Assembly: GCA_049514435.1 (NCBI GenBank)
Contig: JBEKVB010000006.1
Span: 1-64,000 of the forward strand
Length of the DNA stretch: 64,000 nt
From: UBA4810 sp002479215
GTDB lineage: Bacteria; Desulfobacterota; Syntrophia; Syntrophales; Smithellaceae
Direction: 5' to 3'
In this document: positions 16,836 through 25,926 of the stretch, in pieces
Layout: every line of letters begins with the position of its first letter
How positions within the stretch are numbered: the stretch's first letter is position 1
Program-made: the position numbers and the translations under genes
The notes under the pieces: generated by a model
Told to the model about the DNA's origin: nothing
Seen by the model: only the letters and a program-made list of their open reading frames with translations
Database searches by the model: none

Positions 16836-17714
16836 TTACTCAATGTTTTGTGCCTGCTCGCGTAACTTGCCCAGTTCACTTTTTGTTTCGATGACCTGAC
16901 GAGTTATTTCAGTATCGTTACTTTTTGAACCAATCGTATTAATTTCACGATTCATTTCCTGTAAAAGAAAATCAATCTTTTTGCCTTCAGCTTCATCGCT
17001 TTGCAGCAACACCACAAACTGACTAATATGACTTTGTAGCCGGACTATTTCTTCGGTGATATCGCTTTTCTCCGCCATCAAGGCTACTTCTTGGGCCAAT
17101 CGGGTATCGTCCAGTTCACACCCTTTCGTCAAATCCCTGATTCTTTCGGTTAAGCGCCTCTGATATTCAAGGACAACTTGCGGTGCGCGCAAATTTATCG
17201 CCTTCAAAATATCTTTGATCGATTCCAGCCTTCCCTCCATATCCCGGTAAATGGCAAATCCTTCTTCCTGTCTCATTTTCATCAGCATTTTCAGAGCGTC
17301 TTGCAGGGAAGTTTCAACTTGACTTAAAAAATCAGGACTCAGCTGTGATTCTGTCTGCGCAGAAAAAATATCGCGAAAGCCGGTCAACATCTTTAAGTTA
17401 ATAGCTTCTTTAAAACCGAATTCCTTTTTAAGCCGGTTCAAAACATTAAAATAATTGTGGGCAACATCCAAATTTAAACTGGCTGCGAAAGCATCACCGT
17501 CTTCTTCTTCCAGCCGTATAAATACTTCTATTCTACCGCGCTTGAATTTTTCACCAATCTTCTTTTTATACTCCAGCTCCAGAGGTAAAAACGCTGAAGG
17601 TAAGCGCAGCGATATCTCCAAAAACCGATGATTCACGGATTTCGCTTCTACAACAATATGTCTTCCTTGGAAAACTTCTTCAGCCCGCCCATAGCCGGTC
17701 ATACTTTTGATCAT
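16836..17714 (-). CDS. YicC/YloC family endoribonuclease
   Basis: A 292-residue protein starting MIKSMTGYGRAEE, the signature opening of YicC proteins, with VEAKSVNHRFLEISLRLP and a C-terminal LLQEMNREINTIGSKSNDTEITRQVIE block. Family members in E. coli and B. subtilis have endoribonuclease activity. The AGGTGG Shine-Dalgarno fits the start. The yicC-gmk-rpoZ order is common across bacteria. Confidence 0.93.
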   Translation of the reverse strand: MIKSMTGYGRAEEVFQGRHIVVEAKSVNHRFLEISLRLPSAFLPLELEYKKKIGEKFKRGRIEVFIRLEEEDGDAFAASLNLDVAHNYFNVLNRLKKEFGFKEAINLKMLTGFRDIFSAQTESQLSPDFLSQVETSLQDALKMLMKMRQEEGFAIYRDMEGRLESIKDILKAINLRAPQVVLEYQRRLTERIRDLTKGCELDDTRLAQEVALMAEKSDITEEIVRLQSHISQFVVLLQSDEAEGKKIDFLLQEMNREINTIGSKSNDTEITRQVIETKSELGKLREQAQNIE

Positions 17715-17743
17715 TTATCCACCTGTTTGTTTATAAGAACTTT

Positions 17744-18280
17744 TTATATTGGATGCGCCATTTTCAACTGCGATAAGTATTTCGCTCTTATTTTGCTAAA
17801 CATTGAAATTTGTTCCCCCTCAGCATAATCGGGATATGTCCAGGGAAGAGGACAGAACTTTTTTCCTTGGTAAATCAACGTCAGATCGGCATAAATCCCA
17901 TCACGTAAATAAGGCCGGTGTGTATAACCCTTGCCGGTGGCCAAAATTAAATGCGCTTTGGATATATATCCGGGATCAATATTAATTTGCCGCCGCTTGT
18001 CTAATGCCGACCTATCTTCGATATCATTCGTAGCCAACTTAATATCGGGCAATATCTCCGGCCTGATCAGTATTTCCATAGATATAAACCGCCGGACAAG
18101 ATTATCGCCCATTTCTGCGCAGTAATAATCCGTATAATCAAATGGCATTATAACACTTACAAAATCAGGCTGGCCGTAAGCAGCTGATAAAATCGTTATC
18201 GCTTCATTTAGCAAAGCAACTTTTGTTGCCAATACGCTAAATAGCAATTTTACCGGCTCAGCCGCAGTCGGTTTGCTCAT
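17744..18280 (-). CDS. DUF4416 family protein
   Basis: A 178-residue protein matching the DUF4416 pattern: an opening PVKLLFSVLATK, the MPFDYTDYYCAEMGDNLVRRFISME centre, then RQINIDPGYISKAHLILATGKGYTHRPYLRDGIYADLTLIY. Function is unknown. Its ATG overlaps the heptose-kinase stop in an ATGA arrangement, so it is translationally coupled to rfaE1. I infer a housekeeping or envelope role from that position only. Confidence 0.85.
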   Translation of the reverse strand: MSKPTAAEPVKLLFSVLATKVALLNEAITILSAAYGQPDFVSVIMPFDYTDYYCAEMGDNLVRRFISMEILIRPEILPDIKLATNDIEDRSALDKRRQINIDPGYISKAHLILATGKGYTHRPYLRDGIYADLTLIYQGKKFCPLPWTYPDYAEGEQISMFSKIRAKYLSQLKMAHPI

Positions 18281-19266
18281 ATTACTTTTATTAGCTCTTC
18301 CCTGGAAACAGTGGCCGTGCCGATTTTACCAACAACGATACCTGCGGCTAGATTAGCCAAACATGTTGCTTCCTTCATTTCGGCCTGCGCGGCGAGACCA
18401 AGGGCAAGCACGCCGATAACTGTATCGCCGGCACCGGTTACATCGTAAACTTCTTTGGCTTGCGCCGGAAAATAAGTATGAACAATTTTCTGACCTTTTT
18501 CAAAAAGGCTCATGCCTTCTTCTCCCCGCGTGATGAGTACTGCCTGAAAATCAAACTTCTTTAAAAGAGCGCTGCTTAATCTCTGAAGATCATCGGCGTT
18601 GGTTATCTCCATACCAGCGGCACGCTGGGCTTCATGATGGTTGGGAGTTATCACATGTGCCCCTTCGTACATGGAAAAATTGTTCTGTTTGGGATCAAGG
18701 CAGATAAATATTCCCGAATTTTTCACTATTTTTTTTATTCCTTCGACAAGTTCTTTAGAAATAACTCCCTTATTGTAATCGGAAATAACAATAGCTCCAA
18801 TTTTCTTTTGTAGAGATTTCGCATATTCCAGAATTTTATTGGTGTTTACTTTAGCAATCGTTTTCTTGCTTTCTTTATCAAAGCGCACAACTTGCTGGCC
18901 ATGCGCGACAACCCTTGTTTTCAGAGTAGTCGGCCTTCCTTTATCCACAATGATACCAGGTGTTTCGATTTTCTTTTGCCGCAGTTCCGTAAGCAGCCTT
19001 TTCCCAACATTATCCGCACCAATAACTCCGGCTACATAAACCTTGCCTCCCATAGTATAGATACTGTTGAGGACATTCGCACAACCGCCCAGCAGGATGC
19101 TGTCTTTTTGAACATCAACCACCGGCACCGGAGCTTCTGGAGAAATGCGGGAAACCTTTCCCCAAATGAAATGGTCAACCATTACATCACCGATAACAAG
19201 AACGCCGGCTTGACGGAAATTAGCGATAATTTCCAGTGCCCTTTTTTTTGTTAAAATTTTTTGCAC
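18277..19266 (-). CDS. rfaE1: D-glycero-beta-D-manno-heptose-7-phosphate kinase
   Basis: A 329-residue PfkB-family sugar kinase equal to the kinase half of HldE. Visible are VLVIGDVMVDHFIWGKVSRISPEAPVPVV in short stretches, LGGCANV, ADYNKG-like ISDYNKGV, and the C-terminal catalytic DVTGAGDTVIG with its Asp base. It phosphorylates heptose-7-phosphate at C1 for LPS inner-core heptose. The adenylyltransferase half is absent and must be elsewhere. The start is GTG 19266; an AGGAG lies about 13 bases upstream, longer than ideal. First gene of the operon to rlmB. Confidence 0.93.
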   Translation of the reverse strand: MQKILTKKRALEIIANFRQAGVLVIGDVMVDHFIWGKVSRISPEAPVPVVDVQKDSILLGGCANVLNSIYTMGGKVYVAGVIGADNVGKRLLTELRQKKIETPGIIVDKGRPTTLKTRVVAHGQQVVRFDKESKKTIAKVNTNKILEYAKSLQKKIGAIVISDYNKGVISKELVEGIKKIVKNSGIFICLDPKQNNFSMYEGAHVITPNHHEAQRAAGMEITNADDLQRLSSALLKKFDFQAVLITRGEEGMSLFEKGQKIVHTYFPAQAKEVYDVTGAGDTVIGVLALGLAAQAEMKEATCLANLAAGIVVGKIGTATVSREELIKVI

Positions 19267-19297
19267 TTTGGAAAAACATCTCCTGAAAGAATTTACC

Positions 19298-19471
19298 CTA
19301 AAATAAAAAAGCGCTTAGAGCGCTTGCGTTATGAAAAAGCGGCGTTATGTTATTACTAAGGCCTGAATTTGTCAAATATTTTTTAAAAATATAAATTGCC
19401 GCCAAGCAGCTGATCGCCCCGGCAGCCAAGGGACTTTTACGATTATCTTGACACGCAAGCGTTGTCTTCAT
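19298..19471 (-). CDS. Possible 57-residue peptide ahead of rfaE1
   Basis: ATG at 19471 follows an excellent AAAAGGAG Shine-Dalgarno with five-base spacing. The frame reads MKTTLACQDNRKSPLAAG onward, has a hydrophobic middle (ISCLAAIYIF) and runs to TAG at 19298-19300 through a terminator-like hairpin. I do not recognise it. It overlaps, on the other strand, a good promoter for the next plus-strand gene, so the Shine-Dalgarno match may be chance. A leader peptide is possible. Confidence 0.3.
   Translation of the reverse strand: MKTTLACQDNRKSPLAAGAISCLAAIYIFKKYLTNSGLSNNITPLFHNASALSAFLF
19301..19325 (-). terminator. Minus-strand terminator or attenuator upstream of rfaE1
   Basis: AAGCGCT (19309-19315) and AGCGCTT (19319-19325) form a perfect seven-base stem with a three-base loop. 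Read on the minus strand it is followed by a T-rich run (19310 down to 19301). It lies 35 bases before the rfaE1 GTG, so minus-strand transcription from farther upstream would be terminated or attenuated here. Confidence 0.6.
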
Positions 19472-19477
19472 TATACT
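19448..19477 (+). promoter_or_regulatory. Sigma-70-type promoter for the metallo-hydrolase gene
   Basis: TTGACA at 19448-19453 and TATACT at 19472-19477 with an 18-base spacer, close to consensus. The predicted start is near 19484, about 60-70 bases before the translation start. Confidence 0.65.
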
Positions 19478-19541
19478 CCTTTTCCTGAAAATAAATTGTT
19501 ATTAAATATAATTTTCAAAAATGTTCTGTTTTTAAGAGAAA

Positions 19542-20258
19542 GTGAATGGATTTTTCATGCTGAATGTTGAACAATCTCGCTACGGCGCTGATAACCTGGC
19601 CTACCTAATTTACGGCACAACACAGGCCATGGCCATTGACGGCGGGGCCTGGCGGGAAATACTTTCTTTCCTGGAACGCAATAGCCTGTCACTTACGTTT
19701 GTCACCAATACTCATCAACACGACGATCATATGCCGGGCAACGATCACCTGCTCAAAGCGACCCGCGCGCAATTTTTGAATTCTGCCGCCTTTCCCGACA
19801 ATCACATAATCATAATTGACGGAGAAACAATTGTTGTTTACCGGACTCCCGGCCACACCGATGATTCGGTGTGCTTTTACACAGGGCAGGCGCTAATCAC
19901 CGGTGATGCTTTGTTCAATGGAACGGTGGGTAATTGTTTCTCCGGTAATTTGAAAAATTTTTATCTGTCTATCAAACGCCTCACGGCCTTGCCGGATGAT
20001 ACCATAATTTACGCCGGTCATGACTACGTCAAAGATTCCCTGGCCTTTGCCAAACGCCTGGAGCCCAATAATAAAGAAATTGACCGGTTCTGGAACTCCT
20101 ACGACCCGGATCATGTTTATTCGACTATGGCCGATGAACGCCGGATTAATCCCTATTTGAGACTCAATGAAGAACCAATAATAAATTTGCTCAAAAAAAC
20201 CAATCTTCCCTATGCTACGGAGTCGGAACGTTGGCGTTCGTTAATGTCCATTGAATAA
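19542..20258 (+). CDS. Metallo-beta-lactamase-fold hydrolase, glyoxalase II-like
   Basis: A 238-residue MBL-fold enzyme with the zinc motif THQHDDHMPGN (HxHxDH), a second-shell TPGHTDDSVCFY, the bridging Asp in TGDALF and a late His in YAGHDYVKDSLAF. The spacing and the C-terminal part (FWNSYDPDHVYSTMADERRINPYLR) resemble hydroxyacylglutathione hydrolases, so thioester hydrolysis (glyoxalase II type) is the best guess; the substrate thiol is unknown. The start is either GTG 19542 or ATG 19557; neither has a well-spaced Shine-Dalgarno. Confidence 0.82.
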   Translation: MNGFFMLNVEQSRYGADNLAYLIYGTTQAMAIDGGAWREILSFLERNSLSLTFVTNTHQHDDHMPGNDHLLKATRAQFLNSAAFPDNHIIIIDGETIVVYRTPGHTDDSVCFYTGQALITGDALFNGTVGNCFSGNLKNFYLSIKRLTALPDDTIIYAGHDYVKDSLAFAKRLEPNNKEIDRFWNSYDPDHVYSTMADERRINPYLRLNEEPIINLLKKTNLPYATESERWRSLMSIE

Positions 20259-20378
20259 ATAAACCTTTCATAATAATTAGTTTTAAAATAAACTAATAGA
20301 TATTTAACAAAAATGATTTTTTTGCTGTAATCTGCTCCGGTGTAATGCATTTTAAAATAATTTCCAAGGAGTAAACAA

Positions 20379-21476
20379 ATGAATGCCAATGTTCTTTTGA
20401 AACCGATAAAGCTGGGGCGATACGAACTCCCCAACCGGATATTTATGGCCCCCATGACCCGTAGCCGTGCCGATAATCCCGATAACGCGGCGACACCGCT
20501 CATTGCCGAATACTATGCCCAGCGAGCCTCCGCCGGGCTGATAATTACCGAAGGATCGCAAGTCTCCCCGCAAGCAGTGGGCTATATAAACACTCCGGGA
20601 ATTTACAGCCCGGCACAGGTTGAAGGTTGGAAACTGGTCACCGAGGCTGTCCATAGCAAAAATGGGCATATTTTCTGCCAGCTCTGGCACTGTGGCCGCA
20701 TATCCCACCCGGATTTTCACGGCGGCAAGCTTCCCGTAGCCCCCTCGGCAATAAATCCTATGGATAAGTCGTTTACACCGGAGGGTTTTAAAGACACCGT
20801 AGCGCCGCATGCCCTTACCACAACAGAGATACACGCCATCACGCGGGATTTTCGCCAGGCTGCTGAGAATGCCGTTGTCGCCGGGTTTGACGGGGTGGAG
20901 ATTCATTCCGCCAACGGCTATCTTTTTCATCAGTTCTTCACTAATTGCTCCAATAACCGCAAGGACGAATATGGCGGTTCTCATGAAAACAAAGCGCGTT
21001 TCTTCTTCGAAACATTATCGGCAATAGGCACTGCTATCGGCTTCGATAGAGTTGGTGTCCGGCTGAATCCTTCCTGCCATGGTTTTTTCGGTATAACCAT
21101 AGACGAGGATACCATACCAACATTTGAATATATTGCCCACAGCTTAAACGATTATCATAATTTAGCTTACGCTCATTTCACCGAACCATTTAACCCGGTA
21201 GACAATGTTCCCTATGCGGTAAAGGAAATCGCCAAGCACTTCCGCTCACAATATAAAGGAACCATGATTATTAATTCCAGATTCAAAAGCGACAGCGGAT
21301 CTCGTGTCATTGAAGAAGGTTATGCCGATGCCGTCGCTTTCGGCAAACCGTTTCTTTCCAATCCTGATCTTGTGGAGCGTATTGCGAGCGGAGCTAACTG
21401 GGCCAGATGGGATGATAAGACATTTTATACGCCGGGTCCGAAAGGTTATACGGATTATTCGCGTCTTTCCGATTAG
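20379..21476 (+). CDS. Old yellow enzyme family alkene reductase (NemA-like)
   Basis: A 365-residue FMN-dependent NADPH ene-reductase. Typical segments: MAPMTRSRADNPDNAATPL, the FMN-binding QLWHCGRISHP, the substrate-contacting HSANGYLFHQFF (His-x-x-Asn pair) and the C-terminal GYADAVAFGKPFLSNPDL. It reduces activated C=C bonds, nitroesters or N-ethylmaleimide-type electrophiles. The AAGGAG Shine-Dalgarno supports the ATG. It lies between a glyoxalase II-like enzyme and a peroxiredoxin, suggesting detoxification of electrophiles and peroxides. Confidence 0.93.
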   Translation: MNANVLLKPIKLGRYELPNRIFMAPMTRSRADNPDNAATPLIAEYYAQRASAGLIITEGSQVSPQAVGYINTPGIYSPAQVEGWKLVTEAVHSKNGHIFCQLWHCGRISHPDFHGGKLPVAPSAINPMDKSFTPEGFKDTVAPHALTTTEIHAITRDFRQAAENAVVAGFDGVEIHSANGYLFHQFFTNCSNNRKDEYGGSHENKARFFFETLSAIGTAIGFDRVGVRLNPSCHGFFGITIDEDTIPTFEYIAHSLNDYHNLAYAHFTEPFNPVDNVPYAVKEIAKHFRSQYKGTMIINSRFKSDSGSRVIEEGYADAVAFGKPFLSNPDLVERIASGANWARWDDKTFYTPGPKGYTDYSRLSD

Positions 21477-21550
21477 CAGTTAGTATGTGCTGACCTGAAA
21501 GAACGATTTAAAAAAATACGACCACAAAATTAACAAGGAGGCGCAAGAAC

Positions 21551-22009
21551 ATGGCCAGAATCAATGTCGGAGATAAATTTGGAGATTTTTCTTTAAAGAA
21601 CCACAAAGACGCGGTTATCGATACGGCGGCATTAACGGACAAAAAAATACTTCTTTCATTTCATCCCCTTGCCTGGACAGATGTCTGCGCCCGGCAAATG
21701 CAGTCGCTGGAAAGTAATTTTGAAAGCTTCCAAAATTTAAATACCGTTCCCTTGGGGCTTTCTGTTGATTCCGTGCCCTGCAAAAAGGCTTGGGCGGAAA
21801 AACTCGGCATCGAAAAAACGGATTTATTGGCCGATTTTTGGCCGCACGGAGGCCTTGCCCTGCGTCTGGGGATATTTATCGACCGGTTCGGTTTTTCCGA
21901 GCGAGCCAACATAATTTTCGATAAAGACAGAAGAGCGATCTTCGTCAAAATTTATCCTTTGAAGGAATTACCGGATGTAAAAGAACTTCTGGAGTTCCTG
22001 AAAAAATAG
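21551..22009 (+). CDS. Peroxiredoxin (AhpC/TSA family)
   Basis: A 152-residue peroxiredoxin. The peroxidatic cysteine lies in PLAWTDVCARQM, matching the PxxxTxxC motif; a second Cys in VPCKKAW could resolve the disulfide. The GLSVDS and ANIIFDKDRRAIFVKIYPLKELPDV segments fit the thioredoxin fold. It reduces peroxides in the cytoplasm. It has a strong AAGGAGG Shine-Dalgarno and is 74 bases after the ene-reductase, so cotranscription is possible. Confidence 0.92.
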   Translation: MARINVGDKFGDFSLKNHKDAVIDTAALTDKKILLSFHPLAWTDVCARQMQSLESNFESFQNLNTVPLGLSVDSVPCKKAWAEKLGIEKTDLLADFWPHGGLALRLGIFIDRFGFSERANIIFDKDRRAIFVKIYPLKELPDVKELLEFLKK

Positions 22010-22258
22010 GTCTTTTAGCGTTTTGAAAATGCTGGGTTCATTTCAACTAACGGATAAAAAAACAACCAGATTTTTTATTTTTTGGACTATAGACCTCTTA
22101 AAAAAATCAACGCCTACAGGCCGTTATCATCATCTGCGCGTCATTACAGCATAAAGGTAAAAATATTAATAAGTTTTTATATATAATTCATTATTGACTT
22201 CAGTAACATTATCAAGTAAAAAAATTGCATATTCATTAGTCTTGAAGGAAGAACTCTT

Positions 22259-23011
22259 ATGATCCGCTCAGCGCTTTTAGTTACGCTAGGTGTTGTTATA
22301 ACGGCTTTTATGTCTTTTTGGTCTGTGGCATTTTCGATTTTTCCCAATGCCCACAACAAAGTTCATAAAATAGCCAACCTTTGGGGCAAGATTTTACTTT
22401 TAATATGCAATACAAAGGTGGAAGTCATCGGCAAAGAAAATCTCCAGCCCGGGAAGCCACATGTTTTCATGGCCAACCATCAAAGCGATTTTGATATATT
22501 AATTGCCTTAGCCTATATCCCCGGCCAATTCCGGTGGCTGGTCAAAAAAGAGTTATTCAATATACCTGTCTTCGGCGCAGCAATGAAAAGCGCCGGATAT
22601 ATTGAAATTGACCGGCATAATCGAGAAAGGGCATTGCAAAGCCTCGATGAAGCGGCGTTGCGCATTAGGGAAGGTAAGTCAATAATGACCTTCCCGGAAG
22701 GCACAAGAAGCCGCGACGGAGAAATCAATTCTTTCAAACAGGGGACCTTTTATCTAGCCATTAAATCGGGCGTGCCCATTGTACCTGTTTCTATTATCGG
22801 CAGCGGTAAAATTATGCCTAAAAGATCTCTGAAAGTGCGCCCCGGCAGGGTGAAACTGGTCATCGATAAAGAAATAAACGTAAAAGACTATGATATTGAA
22901 AAACGACAGGAACTTGTTGAAAAAGTCAGAAATATAATTATTAAGAATTACGACTATTGGCGGGAAGCCGGTACCGCTGGCATCAAAGATATGGAAAGGG
23001 AAGCTACTTAA
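22259..23011 (+). CDS. plsC: 1-acyl-sn-glycerol-3-phosphate acyltransferase
   Basis: A 250-residue membrane-associated acyltransferase with an N-terminal hydrophobic segment, the catalytic NHQSDFD (HX4D), the FPEGTRSRDGEI substrate-binding motif and VPIVPVSIIGSG. It makes phosphatidic acid from lysophosphatidic acid. The AAGGAAG Shine-Dalgarno supports ATG 22259. It abuts the dead uppP remnant downstream. Confidence 0.93.
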   Translation: MIRSALLVTLGVVITAFMSFWSVAFSIFPNAHNKVHKIANLWGKILLLICNTKVEVIGKENLQPGKPHVFMANHQSDFDILIALAYIPGQFRWLVKKELFNIPVFGAAMKSAGYIEIDRHNRERALQSLDEAALRIREGKSIMTFPEGTRSRDGEINSFKQGTFYLAIKSGVPIVPVSIIGSGKIMPKRSLKVRPGRVKLVIDKEINVKDYDIEKRQELVEKVRNIIIKNYDYWREAGTAGIKDMEREAT

Positions 23012-23378
23012 ACCCTTCTACTGCCGTACTTTTGGGAATCGTTCAAGGATTGACCGAACTTTTTCAAGTAAGCAGTTCCGCTCATCTGGTTATCCTTCAA
23101 AGTTTCTTGCCGGATTTTCACCAGCCGGGAGTGGCATTGGACGCCATATTGCATTTGGGTACAGCGGCGCCATTATTTTGGAGGCGCCATACTTTAAGCA
23201 AATTCCCTCTGGGGAAATATGGCTCTGTTTTGTTGGTTTTATCTGCGCCGACTTAACTGGGCTGCTATCCCTTAAGCTGTTTTTTCTGGTTATCCGCGAA
23301 CCGCGCTGGAAATTCTTTCCTTACTATTGCTGGCTATTCGGATTTTTTACACTACTTGTCAAATCGCCTTTTTTCTGA
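22996..23378 (+). pseudogene. uppP: Remnant of undecaprenyl-diphosphatase (uppP/bacA)
   Basis: Directly after plsC the frame LNPSTAVLLGIVQGLTELF, then QVSSSAHLVIL and ALDAILHLGT match the UppP N-terminus, but the start codon position is TTA. Near 23180 the reading frame shifts, and the other frame continues with weakly UppP-like membrane sequence (WLCFVGFICADLTGLL) to a stop at 23376-23378. Only about the first 45% of the usual 270 residues is left; a palindromic repeat element begins about 20 bases later. The gene is dead here; a working copy is presumably elsewhere. Confidence 0.85.
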
Positions 23379-23399
23379 AATAATCACCAGCATTGGGGT

Positions 23400-23570
23400 C
23401 GTTGAAAAACCCCATGTTTTGGGCTGTTCAAAAATGTTCAGATGCAAGGCACGCAAAAAAAGCGACCCGCGAGGCGTATATGGATATACGTTGAGCGGTG
23501 CGGTTTGCAGCGCAACACAGCAGATGAGCGTTTTGAAAAAGCCATTCGGCTTTTTCCGGCAGTGAATGTA
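23400..23570. mobile_element. Palindromic REP/MITE-like element, copy 1
   Basis: No coding sense is seen. The core carries CAAGGC, an exact inverted repeat CGTATAT-GG-ATATACG at 23475-23490 inside GAGG...TTGAG, then GCAGCGCAACACAGCAGAT, flanked by imperfect inverted ends (GTTCAAAAATGTTC on the left, GAGCGTTTTGAA on the right). The same order of blocks recurs at 45034-45153, so this is a dispersed repeat family. Borders are approximate. It truncates the uppP remnant. Confidence 0.7.
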
Positions 23571-23655
23571 TTTAAGCATGATTGCGCCTCCCTTGCGGGA
23601 ATGCGCGCCCGGTCAACAGCCCAGCATTGACAAATTATTTTGATGCGCTGATAAA

Positions 23656-25926
23656 ATGGAAGAGAAAAAAACAGAGAAACAAAAGGATAATAAAAGAACC
23701 CGGGAAATTAAAGGCGTAGTGTGCTTGGCCCTGGCTGTATTTACGCTTTTGTGTCTTGTTTCCTACCATCCGCAAGATCCTTCTTTTACCCACGTCGTTT
23801 CCCACTTCGCTTCTACTGGTCAGGCAACGCATAATTTTACCGGCACGGCTGGATCTTATACGGCCGCTTCCCTGATTAGTCTTCTGGGCGTTGCTTCTTT
23901 TCTTTTGCCTCTTATCCTTTTCGTCTGCAGTTTTAAATATTTTTTACAGCCCGAATTTACCATCAACGTCAGCCGGCCAGCGGGATTTTTATTTTTTGTT
24001 CTTTCCTTCGCCGGACTTATGGCCATAATTTTAGATGGCGGGTTAACAATTTATGAAAAAACACTGCAGGCCGGCGGCGAAATCGGCGCATTAATTGTCC
24101 GGCTGCTCTTATATTGCTTTAATGTAGCCGGAACTTATATTATTTTAATTCTCGTTTTTATTGTAACGCTGCTTTCTTTGGTTGAATTCTCATTGGTTTC
24201 CGTGGCTCAAAGAGTTTCTCAATCTGCAATAAAACTAATCGCCTTTGGCAAAAGCCGCCTCTCGGCATTTGCCAATTTGGTATTTAAAAACATAAAAGCG
24301 GAAAGACAAACTCAGCCGGCACTCGAAGAAAATCCAGCAGCGTTAAAAAAGACAAAACTCAAAAAAATTGAGCAAACTCATTTTAATTTCACTAAAACAA
24401 CAACGGACGGCAAGTTCCAACTGCCTCCCCTTACTTTATTGGACGAAGCTCAGCACAAGGATGCCCGCGTGAAAAGGGACAATTTGATTACCAATTCCCG
24501 CATCCTGGAAAAGAAACTATCCGATTTCGGCGTCGAGGCGCGTGTTGTGGAAGTCATGCCCGGCCCGGTCATCACCATGTATGAGCTGGAACCAGCCCCG
24601 GGCGTCAAAATTAACCGCATCACCAATCTGGCCGACGATCTGGCGTTGGCTCTGATGGCGCCGAGCATCCGCATTATCGCACCCATTCCCGGCAAATCGG
24701 TTATCGGCATCGAAATACCCAACCTCAAAAGAGAACATGTTTTTCTCAAGGACGTTTTGGATAACAATGCTTTTCTGGAATCATCTTTGCGGCTGCCGAT
24801 CGCCCTGGGTGTAAATTTTGTAGGCACACCGGTAGTTGCCGATTTAACCAAAATGCCGCATTTGCTCATTGCCGGCACCACCGGCTCCGGGAAAAGTGTT
24901 GCGCTTAACGCGATGATTTGCAGTATTCTTTTTAAAGCCCAGCCGGATGACGTCAAATTCCTCATGATTGACCCGAAAAGACTGGAACTCTCTTCCTATG
25001 GAGGCATCCCACATTTAATTCATCCCGTTGTTGTCGATCCCAAAAAAGCTTCGCAGGTCTTGCGCTGGACGGTGGAAGAGGTGGAAAGGCGCTACCGGGT
25101 GATCAGTGATATAGGCGCAAAAAGCATCGACTTTTACAACGAATTACTCGCCAAAGGACCGAAGAGTAAAGCCTTTCAACAAGCAAAAGAACAACAGTCT
25201 GAACCATGGCGCGAAGCTGAATTTGCATCCCTTTCAACCGGTTCCGCCGAAAGTGAACAAGCGATCCACCATGTAAAGCTTCCTTATATTGTCGTCGTTA
25301 TCGACGAGCTGGCCGATTTAATGATGGTTGCACCGCGCGATGTGGAAGAATCGTTAACGCGTCTGGCCCAGATGGCGCGAGCGGCGGGCATTCATCTTAT
25401 CATCGCGACGCAGAGGCCGTCGGTGGACGTCATCACCGGTTTGATTAAAGCGAATTTCCCCACACGTATTTCGTTTCAGGTATCTTCAAAAATTGATTCC
25501 CGCACAATTATCGACCAGCAGGGCGCGGAACAACTGCTTGGCGCCGGAGATATGCTTTTTATTCCGCCGGGTACATCTAAACTTTCGCGCATTCACGGCG
25601 CATATGTATCGGATAAGGAAATTTCGCGCATTGTCGATTTCATCAAAATGCAGGCGCAACCAGCGTATGATTCCTCCATCGAAAAATTTCAGTTGGCTGC
25701 CGCACAATCCCAGCATGACGATGATGACGATGATGAAAAATATGATGAAGCCGTGGCCTTGATTGGCGAACTGGGGCAAGCTTCCATATCGTTGATTCAG
25801 CGCTACATGAAAATCGGTTATAACCGGGCGGCGCGCATCATTGAGCAAATGGAGCACGAAGGTATTGTCGGCCCGTCCGATGGGGCCAAACCCAGAAAAG
25901 TCTTAGTTCGAAAGCTCCCCCGTTGA
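23656..25926 (+). CDS. ftsK: DNA translocase FtsK/SpoIIIE
   Basis: A 756-residue septal DNA pump. Four membrane helices lie within about residues 20-190, followed by a short Lys-rich linker, the alpha/beta motor domain with Walker A GTTGSGKSVALNAM and Walker B VVVIDELADLMMV, and a C-terminal gamma winged helix (EAVALIGELGQASISLIQRYMKIGYNRAARIIEQME) that reads KOPS-type polarity sites. An acidic HDDDDDDEKY stretch joins motor and gamma. It clears and resolves chromosome termini at division. Its stop overlaps the rimO start codon. Confidence 0.95.
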   Translation: MEEKKTEKQKDNKRTREIKGVVCLALAVFTLLCLVSYHPQDPSFTHVVSHFASTGQATHNFTGTAGSYTAASLISLLGVASFLLPLILFVCSFKYFLQPEFTINVSRPAGFLFFVLSFAGLMAIILDGGLTIYEKTLQAGGEIGALIVRLLLYCFNVAGTYIILILVFIVTLLSLVEFSLVSVAQRVSQSAIKLIAFGKSRLSAFANLVFKNIKAERQTQPALEENPAALKKTKLKKIEQTHFNFTKTTTDGKFQLPPLTLLDEAQHKDARVKRDNLITNSRILEKKLSDFGVEARVVEVMPGPVITMYELEPAPGVKINRITNLADDLALALMAPSIRIIAPIPGKSVIGIEIPNLKREHVFLKDVLDNNAFLESSLRLPIALGVNFVGTPVVADLTKMPHLLIAGTTGSGKSVALNAMICSILFKAQPDDVKFLMIDPKRLELSSYGGIPHLIHPVVVDPKKASQVLRWTVEEVERRYRVISDIGAKSIDFYNELLAKGPKSKAFQQAKEQQSEPWREAEFASLSTGSAESEQAIHHVKLPYIVVVIDELADLMMVAPRDVEESLTRLAQMARAAGIHLIIATQRPSVDVITGLIKANFPTRISFQVSSKIDSRTIIDQQGAEQLLGAGDMLFIPPGTSKLSRIHGAYVSDKEISRIVDFIKMQAQPAYDSSIEKFQLAAAQSQHDDDDDDEKYDEAVALIGELGQASISLIQRYMKIGYNRAARIIEQMEHEGIVGPSDGAKPRKVLVRKLPR

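Noticed and set aside
20352..20984. 210-residue antisense frame opposite the old yellow enzyme gene
   Set aside because: The sense frame has full family motifs and a Shine-Dalgarno; the antisense frame has no recognisable domain.
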